Positions 11,711-20,931 of a stretch of 64,000 nucleotides of DNA are shown here, piece after piece. Below the pieces are notes generated by a model. That model was not told the DNA's origin. It searched no databases and saw nothing but the letters and a program-made list of their open reading frames with translations. This DNA comes from Eucalyptus grandis (taxonomy: Eukaryota > Streptophyta > Magnoliopsida > Myrtales > Myrtaceae). The stretch spans positions 19,419,561 to 19,483,560 of the forward strand of contig NC_052618.1 in assembly GCF_016545825.1 (NCBI RefSeq). The letters run 5' to 3'. Made by a program: the position numbers and the translations under genes. Within the stretch, counting starts at the first letter, position 1. Each line of letters starts with the position of its first letter.

Positions 11711-11879
11711 GTGCGAGCGATAAATTGTGGGATGCAAACATTGGTTCCTAGAAAGAAAAACTGATGAGATCCTTGTGAAAGATAAGAATTAAAAATGAAT
11801 CATGTGCATGGGTATATGCATTTGGCATGATGCATGATCGGCTTATGAAAATAAATTGATGCTATTTGATACTGAAAAT

Positions 11880-12250
11880 GCAATCATGAAGGCATGAATG
11901 GATCTCATGGTGATGTATGCTTGATAGCATGGATGATATGAATCATGGTGGTATATGCACAATGGCATGGTGAGATATGCATGACTGCATGGTGGTGTAT
12001 GCATATGGCTTGGATATGCATGAATGCTTGGCGATGAGTGCATGGTGGTATATGCACATATGGCATGGATATGCATGAATGCTTAATGATGAGTGCATAG
12101 TGGTATATGCACGTATGGCATGGTGATATATGCATGAACGCTTGATGATGAGTGCATGGTGGTATATGCACATATGGCATGATGATATAAGCATGGCTGC
12201 AAGGTAAGTTATGCTTGAATGCATGAACGATATATGCTTTGTATGATGCA
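11880..12250. repeat. Minisatellite of ATGCATG / GGTATATGCAC units
   Basis: Tandem, imperfect units of the type GCATGGTGGTATATGCAC followed by ATGGCATGGATATGCATGAA, with higher-order copies about 60-70 bp apart. The His/Ile/Met-rich open frames on the minus strand are translations of this repeat. Confidence 0.8.
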
Positions 12251-12839
12251 TTGATCGTTCTGTTTGATGCATTGAGTAGTTTGGTGGATCTTTACTGCTG
12301 AGTGGTTGTACTCACCCCGTTTGGGGAATAACATTTCGGACTAGATAAGATATCTCTGCTGCCATTGCCACCGGTAGATGGATTAAGTTGTTGGATATGA
12401 CCGCGAGAAGGAGGATAGCAAAGAAAGAAACTGTTGGACGCCGACATTGATTGATGGACCTCAAGTATACGACTGTTGGAGGAGATGTCGGTCATCTTTT
12501 GAAGTATAGCCGAGTATAGAAGACTACGGCATTTTGATGTACTGATGAATGATGTTCATATGGTTTAAATAAATAAAAGTGTTCGGCTTTTACCTATAAA
12601 TGTTTAGTTGGTGTGCATCGTTTTTTGAATATAGGGAAGGGAGTTGATGGATGTGCTTCCGCTATACGAATTGCGCAAGGGAACGATAAAAATAAAAATA
12701 AAAAATGTAAACCCCCAGGTTGTATGAACCCGTTGCAATTGAAATGGTATTAGAGTGACATGTTATTAAGTCAAGCGAATGGAAATCGAGCTGTGGCGAC
12801 CCTAACGGTTCGGGGGCCGTTGAGGGGTGCCACAAATAG

Positions 12840-13960
12840 TGGCCGGTATGAATCTTGAATTACATCAAATGGATATAAAAATTATTTTTTCTCAATTGAG
12901 AATTAGAATGAAGAAATCTCTATGAAACAACCTATTGGTTTCATTTCAAAAGGCCAAGAACAAAAGGTATGTTGACTTTTGAGATCTATATATGACCTTA
13001 AACAGTAATCAAGATAATGATATATACATTTTCATAATACCATAGTGGCATATGATTTTACAATAACGGATGAGATCATTGTGTATATATTAAAAGACCC
13101 AAAGATCATTTTGTGAATATATCACTATATGTTGATGATATGCTTATTGCCGGAAGCAATATTGAGTTTATTAATACTGTTAAGAATTTGTTGTCTTCTA
13201 ATTTTGAAATGAAAGATATGTGTGAGGTTGCATATATTCTTAGAGTCAAGATTTCAAGAGATTGTTCGAAGAGATTATTATTTCTCTCACAAGAAATGTA
13301 TATAAATAAAGTTCTTGAATGATTTGGTATGCAAGATTGCAAACTTATAGATACTTCTATTACAAAATGTGATGGAATGAGTCATAGACTATATCTTAAG
13401 ACTCCACAAGAGAGAATGAACCAATGTAACATGTTTTTTATGCTAATGTCATGAAAAGCTTAATATATGCTATAATGTGTACAAGAGTTGACATATGTTT
13501 TACAGTTGAAATGGTAAGTAGGTACCAATCCAATCTAGGTCAAGCATATTGGAAAACCGTTAACAGAATATTGAGATATCTGAAAAGAACTACTAACTAT
13601 ACGCTGAGTTATCAAGGAAATGATTTGTGGCTTGAAGGCTACTCAGATGCTTATTGAAAGGAGATTTTGATAAAATGAAATCTAGCTCTAGATTTGTTTT
13701 TTTTTTCTAAATAATGGCATCATCTTGGAGTAATAAGAAGCAAAGGTGTATAGCCCTTGTCCATGATGAAAGCTGAGTTTGTGGCATTATTAACAGTTGT
13801 ACATGAAGGTATTTTGCTCAAGAAATTTTTGGATAATTTATGTGTTGTTAAGAATGCTGCAACCTCATCATTGGTTAATTGTGATAGCCAAGTATCTATA
13901 GCATACACTAATGATTCAAAATATCATGGTAAGATCAAACATATAGATACCTAATATAAC
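12840..13960 (+). pseudogene. Copia-1 RT (3' part) and RNase H (degraded)
   Basis: Continues the RT interrupted at 7,628. VAGMNLELHQMDIK opens the segment near 12,842. The palm motif YVDDMLIAGS lies near 13,127 (catalytic YVDD intact). LSSNFEMKDMCEVAYILRVKI follows near 13,190. The connection/RNase H region shows ILRYLKRTTNYTLSY near 13,567, LEGYSDAY near 13,630 and KAEFVALLTVVHEGI near 13,763. Stops and frameshifts separate the blocks, for example after INKVLE at 13,322. This split coding region directly proves the solo LTR insertion. Confidence 0.85.
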
Positions 13961-14391
13961 TTTGTTGATGATGTGATTGCACGGAAAAATATGAACTTGT
14001 AGTACATATCATGCATAGAATGATAATAGTACCTATGACAAAACCAATATCTAGAGATGTATTTTGTAGCCATATAAAATCTCTGGGACTACGTAGAAGT
14101 TGATGTACTGAATATTGTAATTTCTTTTAAGTGTCCACATTTAATGAATTTGTGTTTCATTATTAATGCCTATATGAGTTTTGTTTGACGTTTATGCATC
14201 GTAATACTTAGTGCATTATATATAAAATTGAGAAAGTATGTTGGATAGATAAAAGATTAGCCCACTCACATGGATAATCGTCTCTATTTACTATATGATA
14301 AATAGAGATAAGATGGTTTTTATGCTTATTAATAAGATGGTTTTTATGCTTATTATCTAGATGATAATTGAGAGCTTAAGCTTAAAATATA
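13961..14391. other. Copia-1 post-pol sequence, no gene
   Basis: AT-rich non-coding sequence between the RNase H remnant and solo LTR B. It contains a short direct repeat (GATGGTTTTTATGCTTATTA at about 14,312 and 14,336). Confidence 0.5.
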
Positions 14392-17300
14392 TGTAATATC
14401 CTAAATTTCAGATTCTGATTTCGATTGGATAAGTTGGTTTTTTCATCGACGTGACTATGGTACTTTTTCTCTAAAATGGCCACTCATGAGATAACTAGAT
14501 GATCTGGGGAAGCCATTAGGGGGTTTTAATGTAATAAACTTGATAATTCGACCAGGAACCAACTCCTTGACCATGTTCATCTACCGAGATCATCACGGCA
14601 TAGTAAGATCGATTGGAAATTAGAGGTAGGTCAGTTCAATTGAGATATGTGATTAAACGTTGGTGATTTCATTAAATTGCAAAATTCTCATCGATCGGCA
14701 TTAAACTGATTTTTCTGTTGTTTTGGTACCTTGTGTTCGTATTTGAAATCTTGAGATTTTCACAACCACTAAGAGTTGCCAATGTGTCGAAGGGGTTCAT
14801 TGTAGCTCGAAAAAAATCAACCACGGGTCATTCGCATTAAAAATTTCTGAAAGATATCGGGTTGCCTAGGTAACGTTAAAATCACGTCAAATCAAAATTA
14901 ATTGAGAATTTGAATCTGATTTCAAAAATTGAAAGTTTTTTCATGTCACAAATCATTTTAGGAACGTCAACTCAGTCTCTGAAGATTTTTCTGCAAAACT
15001 GAGACTTTTTGGGAAAAATCAAGATAAGATCATTTTTGTTCAGAAAATTCAGAGGACCGTTTTTTATCGCGAAATTGGGAAGCAAGTGAGTTCTATTGGC
15101 GAGGAAAAATGCTAATTTGATCGAAGACTCGACGGTTGGATTTTTCGAAGCCAAATTGAGTTGGTTCAAGAAGGAATGAAGTCCAATTTGAGGGAAATCA
15201 AATGAAATTCGTAAGACCCCCATGAACCTAATATTTGGACCACTTCAAGCTTCTAGAAGGGGTGTTTTAGTCTGGAAATTTTACTGTGGAAGACAACAAG
15301 CCAAGTGGGGCCACCAAGGGGGATAAAGGCATAAGAAAGAGAGACCAAGGTGGTCCCTCTTGTCCAACCGGTCCCTCTTCCTTCCTCCCCCTTCATTTCG
15401 GTCAAGCTCCTCCATCTTCAGGCAAGAAGAACTCCGGCAAATTGAGAAACTGGCCGAGCATACCCCCCCTCTATTGCGGCCACACGCCGAAGTCAGAGCC
15501 ATCGCCGTTCGCCGTTGCGCGCCCCTGCGTGCTCACCCGCTTGTTGCGCTTCGCTATCACCCCAGCCGTGTCTTCTCGCCCAGCCCATGCTTCCAACAGC
15601 TTGCCAAGCCTGCTTAGGTCACCGCTGGAACTACCACCGTCGTCGTATGCCATTGCCTTTGCTTGCCTAGGCCGCTATAGCCCTCCCTCTCCTTTCCAAC
15701 CATTGTTGGGGCCGTTTTCGGGCCGTTCCCAACCCCGAAAGGCATTCCCACTTTGGAGTTTCTCGACCCTCACCGCGTCCCCATCATTTTGATCCAATCG
15801 GATTGCAAATCAAGTGAGTTTAACTCACTTATCCATGGTTAGTAGGTTAATGATGTTTAAGGGTTGTTTAGTTTAGACTAAGTATGGATTAAATGGATAA
15901 TTATATTACATTAACGATTTAATTATCCGTTATTGCATGTTAGGTGGTCAAAATAGTGTAGTTAGAGCCTAAATAAGCTCTAGTATTTATCTAGAGTGGT
16001 TCAAAAATTTCTTAGGCCCATCTTGGTTTTTAATTAGGCTTTACAGGCCTAAGTTGCATTTATTGACATTTATTTATTATTTTTCATAATTAATTAATTA
16101 TTTATTTATTTATTTTCAGAAATTAGACCGGGATAGTCGGTGATCGGAATTTCGTGCTAATTGCATTGATGTGATCTATTTATTTAATTGAGTTCTAATT
16201 TGTACTGATTGAATGTGATTTGTGATTATGGGTAATTATCCCAAAATTAATTAATGATGGTAATTAATCAGAAAATCATTAGGTGTAATTTTACAACACG
16301 AAAAATGAATTTGTGAACTGTTAAAATTAATGGGATTTTCAAGATAAAAATATTGTATTTTGGCTAAGGCTGACCGTGTACTCACACACGATAAATTTTT
16401 ATTGGGTATTTTTAATACAAGGGTTATAGGCCAAAATATTAAGTTAATTGAGGAACTTAATGGTGGAGTACAATGTCTTTGGCCCTGAGCGAATAATCGT
16501 GTGAGAATGTGGGTTAGGTTAAGAAAATCACCAAATTTGGAATTGGCTATGCCCATTGATTGGGCCATAATTATCCACCTCATAGAGAATGTGCCTTTTT
16601 GGGCCATAATTATCCACCTCATCGAGGTTGTGCATTTTTGGGCCGTAATTGTCCACCTTATAGAGGTTGTGCCTTTTTGGGTCGTAATTATCCACCTCAT
16701 AAATGTTGTGCCTTCTAGGCTGTAATTAACCACCTCATATAGGTTGTGCCATTGGGCCGTAATCTATCACCTAACTTGAATCAGGCTGTGCCCATCGAGC
16801 AGTAATTCACCGCTAAACATTTAGCAGTAGGCTGTGCCCATGTGTGGCTATAATTGGGATGATCGTGATGACATGTAATCGATTAAGTCGATTGATCGAG
16901 AATTCAATATGATGTGATTGGATGGTATGGTTTGTAAGCATTTAAATTAAATTGATTTGTAGGAGGAGTCTGAGGCAAAGGTAAGTCCTCTATCTCGTGA
17001 TTTTGCTTAGGCAGTTCTTGTGGGCATATTTTCTTACTAGTCGGGACTTAGGGAGTTAAACTTGCTAAGACGTCGTCTCATCTCGTTGTGGAATAACATT
17101 TTTAGATCCCTAGTTGACAATCGTGGAAGACTTGAAGCCTCGGAGTTTGGGAAAGTGGAGAGACCAGAATCGGCAAACGGGTCTAACTAGTAGATCATAA
17201 GATAGTTCTCTTTTGGATGAGCCGACATTTTGTAAACAGCCTGGTCTTGTAAATAAACATGTTTGTTTATAAAATGTTTGTTTTAGTTTTGAAAAATTAT

Positions 17301-17456
17301 GACCCTACTTTTCTATCACATTTGATTGTTGTCTTGGATTTATTTATTTGCTTTCACATGTGTATTAAAATGAATGTGTTGATGACGCGTCCTAGGATGT
17401 CGCATTTAATCTACCGAGGAGAGATGGGCACTCGCTTGGAGGATCGGGGCGTGACA
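14392..17456 (+). mobile_element. Solo LTR B (3.07 kb)
   Basis: Starts TGTAATATCC and ends GGGGCGTGACA, flanked by the exact pentamer ATATA (14,387-14,391 and 17,457-17,461). Its first 150 bp match the reverse complement of the right end of solo LTR D (ACTCATGAGATAACTAGA, GAAGCCATTA), so it is the same family in opposite orientation. No primer site, polypurine tract or retroviral domains are present. Open frames at 15,286-15,792 are read as unselected LTR sequence. Confidence 0.85.
16545..16830 (+). repeat. 39-bp tandem repeat inside solo LTR B
   Basis: Units beginning TTTGGGCCATAATTATCCAC start at about 16,562, 16,601, 16,640, 16,679 and 16,718, so the period is 39 bp. Diverged copies follow at about 16,753 and 16,795. 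Confidence 0.85.
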
Positions 17457-17461
17457 ATATA

Positions 17462-18274
17462 GATGTCGCGTTAATTGAATGTTAAGATGATGGCATAATA
17501 TTTATCATGTTCGAAAATAAAATAATCAACATATTTTACTTTATCTATCTTTGATGCCAAATGTAAGTTCTAATAGATTTTTAAGGGAGTAGTTACATAA
17601 ACTCAAGTTAGACATTAGGTATGTTTGAATTATTATCCGTATGGTATTGAAAGTGTAGATATATGCTTAATGGAAATAAGTTAATACCGTAATACGTATT
17701 TCAGATTACGTATGCATGAGATGATCAATAAGAGTGGCAAAATTTTTTATCTCAACTTTTATGCCATGTGAGAATTTTGAAAAAAAGAGTTCCTCAATTA
17801 AGTGCATTCATGACTCATACTCATTCTCAAGAATTCTATTAAATGTTTGCTATCGTAGAATGTTGCAAATGATCATGAATTAATTCGATTTAATGAGATA
17901 TTTTTAGAAAAGCAAGTTGAACTGAAATTGAGATTTTCAAGAATAGAGGAAGATCGAGTTTGGAGAGTTACATTTTAGTTTTGTATTTACTGATCAACTA
18001 ATTATAATTGTTTTGAGATAATCATAATTGTGAATACAATATATCATTATTAAAAAAGATTAAGAGAGATATAAATATGATCAATCTATTTTAGGGTATT
18101 GTATACTATATCTACTAAAAAATGTAATGTCCATTATGAGCTGTTATATATTCCTAACAGATGTATGGCAACGAGTTCTCGAAATATGCTGGTAGCACAT
18201 ATTATTTATTAGTATGAACATTGCAGAGAGGTGAAGAAAGAGTTTTGTTTAGCTTACCATGTGCGAGTGGGAGA
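17462..18274 (+). other. Copia-1 3' untranslated region
   Basis: AT-rich non-coding sequence between solo LTR B and the copia-1 3' LTR. No genes recognised. Confidence 0.5.
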
Positions 18275-18502
18275 TGATAGATTTTTTTATTTGATGGGCC
18301 AAGTTAGGCATGTCCGTCCATGTTGGGCCAAACTCCAAAGATTTCAATCCATTCCTTTGTGACTGCAGCGGCTACTTAATTGTGAGGTATGCTCGTCTTT
18401 GTGATATGGTTACATGTTTCTCGGGCATGTTTTCGCATTCGTTTTCGATATTCAATTCTTTGAGTATCGGTTCATTTTATTTCAGGAATTTCATTTTCGA
18501 CA
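18275..18502 (+). repeat. Copia-1 3' LTR (internally deleted)
   Basis: Starts TGATAGATTTTTTTATTTGA and ends TTTTCGACA. Colinear with the 5' LTR except for a loss of about 190 bp between GGGCCAAAC and TTCAATCC. Followed by GATAT, a one-mismatch partner of the AATAT before the 5' LTR. Confidence 0.7.
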
Positions 18503-18735
18503 GATATAAACTAAGGTCGAGAAATACTCGAGTGTGTGAGTGATTATAAACTCTATAATTCTCTAATTTATTAATGGATTATTTTCCGACTCTCTCAGTG
18601 GAGGTAGGTTTTGACATTCGAATTGAACCACATAAATTTCTTGTGTCCTTTTATTGCTCCTTTTTTTCTTTCTTGTCGATTTTATAGCTTCAGACTTAAT
18701 TACAAAGGCAAGATCCGCTTCCGCTACGTTGCCAA
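18503..18735. other. Short BSP1 3' flank
   Basis: Sequence between the copia-1 3' LTR and the BSP1 stop codon. It presumably includes the BSP1 3' UTR. No clear poly(A) signal could be assigned. Confidence 0.4.
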
Positions 18736-19566
18736 TTACAACAGAAAGTAATTATTATACTCTAGGTACTTCAAATAGGCGTCGCTCTTTGGCTCATCAT
18801 CTGTCTTCCATGGGACATAATTGTCAAAGGGGCGGGTGCGTGTGTATGGCTTTGGATAACCCTCCTTGCCCTCGGGGATTCTCGCGGTACCATAAGCAAG
18901 TTTATAATCGCGCCACAGCTGGTGCACGAACTTTCCAAGCAACTCGACGAAGAAAACCTCAGAATAGGAATCTTTCATGAGAGCATTGAGCTCCGCGACG
19001 AAACCGTGCTTAAGGCCATTGCAGTAGTCGAGAAAATAAGCCGTGACCGCATAACCTTCGTCCCATCTCGATCCTGATCCCCTCCTCGGCCAGCCCTTAG
19101 ATGCGTACCCCGCTTTCAATCTCACGTAATCGGCGATGCCGTTGATAAGCCCTGCGGGGGCCATGCCGTGGCCGGTCCATTGCCAGACATGGGTCATTTC
19201 GTGGTACACCACTCCGGCGAACTCTTCTTTTATATCTCCTCGATAGCGTCGGAGATAATCCGCGTTCAACCGAATGACGTTGTCTTCAGTACTGGCAATT
19301 GCGTGTGGCGACTGAGCAAACCTCTCAATTTGGAGAGTTACCATATCGTACTTCTTGCCCTCACCTTCCTTCTGACTGAAGGTCTTCAAAACTTGTTTAG
19401 CCGCGCCAGATAGAACACTCGCTCTGTAGTCTCTGCTCAATTCATCGGCATATTTGTTTCCTCCGGGGTCTGTAGGAGAATGGTCGATGATTTTGTACAT
19501 CATCACGGGCGTCGATGTCAGAGAAATCAAGAGCAGGAGTGCGAGAACAAATTGTTTCGGAGACAT
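18736..19566 (-). CDS. BSP1: plant basic secretory protein, HExxH zinc-peptidase-like, apparently intact
   Basis: Uninterrupted 276-residue frame, no intron. Residues 1-22 are a signal peptide (FVLALLLLISL core). Residue 22 onward fits the plant basic secretory protein family (PF04450; relatives include tobacco PRp27), secreted proteins linked to defence. The putative zinc/catalytic motif HEMTH is at 122-126, followed by VWQWTGHG. Conserved LINGIADYVRLKAGYA (140-155), GSGSRWDEGYAVTAYFLDYC (163-182) and LLGKFVHQLW (209-218) are present. About 50 residues after the usual family end form an extension ending NNYFLL. The start is chosen because ATG directly precedes the signal peptide and a TATA box lies about 50 bp upstream. 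It is the only complete copy here with an intact HExxH. Expression and substrate are unknown. Confidence 0.9.
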   Translation of the reverse strand: MSPKQFVLALLLLISLTSTPVMMYKIIDHSPTDPGGNKYADELSRDYRASVLSGAAKQVLKTFSQKEGEGKKYDMVTLQIERFAQSPHAIASTEDNVIRLNADYLRRYRGDIKEEFAGVVYHEMTHVWQWTGHGMAPAGLINGIADYVRLKAGYASKGWPRRGSGSRWDEGYAVTAYFLDYCNGLKHGFVAELNALMKDSYSEVFFVELLGKFVHQLWRDYKLAYGTARIPEGKEGYPKPYTRTRPFDNYVPWKTDDEPKSDAYLKYLEYNNYFLL

Positions 19567-19616
19567 CCTGAACTATGATTTTTGGATGATCGGTAGTTTT
19601 CGCAAGAAGATGCGAC

Positions 19617-19629
19617 TCTATTTATATAG
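19617..19629 (-). promoter_or_regulatory. TATA box of BSP1
   Basis: CTATATAAATAGA on the minus strand, about 50 bp upstream of the start codon, at the same place as TATA-like sequences before BSP3. It implies a very short 5' UTR. Confidence 0.7.
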
Positions 19630-20283
19630 AATAGGAGAGGAACATGACTTGAAAATATCGATTAGTCGACCTCTGTTTCTACGTTGTTTTTGCCGTCCTC
19701 CGGTAATTGATGAAGGAACATAAATTGAGGAAGGAGCACAAAGCCCGGAGCATATATTTTATCGAAGTATCGTGCGCTTCGATGTTTTTCTTGTAGACAT
19801 GATGCGCTCACTGCTCATCATTCGAATTACTTATTCTTTTTCCACCCCAAAATCCTAGTAGAAAATAGGGATGCCACAACCTATCTTTCGCTCGAAAGAT
19901 GCGGTGTCAAACTATATTCAAAAGTCAAACTTCAAAATGTCCCCATCGATATGCTGTCACCCTATGGAGCACTCTTATTTCATAATAGTTTGAATAGCAC
20001 GCTTTCGAAGCATTTGTAAACAACCAAGGAGTAGTGCATGCTTGATTCGGCTTTTTATGCAAACACAATGTTATTTTGTAATTCAATACTATATATAATC
20101 CACACTATTTTTGGAACATGAATTTTACAAATTTAAATAAGATAGAGCATTGCTCATCTTGAAGCGCGTATGACCAAACAATAAATGTTACTCGAAACGT
20201 TGAACTTGGCCTCCTATCAAATGAGTGAGAAATATATTAAAATTGAGTAACATGCCACCAGAACCATGAAAACACTATACTAA

Positions 20284-20733
20284 GGGTTCATTTGGTAATA
20301 ATTATATTCATAAGAATAATTTATGCTTCAAAAAATATATATTTTTTAATTTGTTCTCCGGACGAGTTTTTTGAGCATTCAAATGCATTTGATAACTATA
20401 TAAAATTTCTATCCTTAGAATTGAAAAAGAGTAGGAATATGTTTGGTACTATTCTTAATTTATTTTTGTGACTAAGAATTTCTTTTAATGTTTTAAATAA
20501 TTCTATGAGATTTTTCTTTTTTTTTCTTTTTCCTTTCTCTTATTCTTCCTTGTTGTTAGCCATCGCCGAGCCGAACAGCTAGCTAAAGGAGGAAGAAAAA
20601 ACAAAAAGAAGAAAAGAAAAGAGAGAAAAAAAGAAGAAGAAGAGAAAGTGGTTTGATTTTAGTTCTTGATTCTATTCCAAATCTATTTCCGGAATTAAAA
20701 AAAAAAATTAACTGACGTTACCAAATGGGTTTT
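20284..20733. mobile_element. MITE-like element shared by the BSP1 and BSP3 flanks
   Basis: Termini GGTTCATTTGGTAA and TTACCAAATGGGTT form an inverted repeat around AT-rich sequence with A/G-rich and T/C-rich halves. The paralogous copy is at about 39,571-40,040, so the insertion predates that duplication. No target duplication could be settled. Superfamily uncertain (hAT-like is a guess). Confidence 0.5.
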
Positions 20734-20873
20734 TGTTCTTTTTTTTTTTTTGTTTCGGAAAAAAAGATTATAAATAGCCAACAATTGACCAGTTATCAAA
20801 CATGCCCTAAGTCTAAACATTAATGAAACAAGTTTTACACGCTAACAAATTGCACACTTGAAGAGATTATTTA

Positions 20874-20931
20874 AACCGTTCACAATACATTGTCCAAAAA
20901 AAAAAAAAAAAAAAAAAACCGTTCACAATAC
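20874..20931 (+). mobile_element. Miniature poly(A) retroposon with 15-bp target duplication
   Basis: AACCGTTCACAATAC occurs at 20,874-20,888 and 20,917-20,931. Between them lies only ATTGTCC followed by a run of A. The paralogous site near 40,160-40,185 has a single diverged copy and no A run, i.e. an empty site. This is the expected product of LINE-driven insertion truncated to the last few bases plus the tail. Confidence 0.8.

Larger units (their letters stand above)
7634..12834. mobile_element. Solo LTR A, 5.2 kb, inserted in copia-1 RT
   Basis: Begins TGTAGCATCCC and ends GGGTGCCACA, near-inverted TG...CA termini. An exact 5-bp duplication AATAG flanks it (7,629-7,633 and 12,835-12,839). 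The interrupted copia RT reads in register across the site: ...ISLIST-type text on the left and VAGMNLELHQMD on the right. No primer site, polypurine tract or retroviral domain is present inside, so this is a solo LTR of a long-LTR family. It contains a 182-187 bp repeat array, a Mutator-like element (8,729-10,086), a GA microsatellite and a minisatellite. Confidence 0.85.
3288..18502 (+). mobile_element. Copia-1: old Ty1/copia retrotransposon with nested insertions
   Basis: Two related LTRs (3,288-3,719 and 18,275-18,502) bracket a degraded gag-protease-integrase-RT-RNase H order typical of Ty1/copia. The 5' LTR is followed by TGGTATTAAAG, a decayed match to the initiator-Met tRNA primer site. 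The 3' LTR is preceded by GTGGGAGA. Flanking pentamers are AATAT and GATAT, one mismatch from a target duplication. Two solo LTRs (7,634-12,834 and 14,392-17,456) are nested inside. Many stops and frameshifts make it inactive. It ends about 230 bp downstream of the BSP1 stop codon. Confidence 0.75.

Noticed and set aside
11119..11737. 186- and 131-codon minus-strand frames in solo LTR A
   Set aside because: They lie over short repeats inside an LTR, show no family resemblance and are in competing frames.
11843..12272. His/Met/Ile-rich open frames on the minus strand
   Set aside because: They translate the ATGCATG-type minisatellite in three frames.
15286..15792. 168-codon plus-strand frame
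   Set aside because: Inside solo LTR B. Ser/Pro-rich, no domain, and not retained as a frame in the related LTRs C and D.
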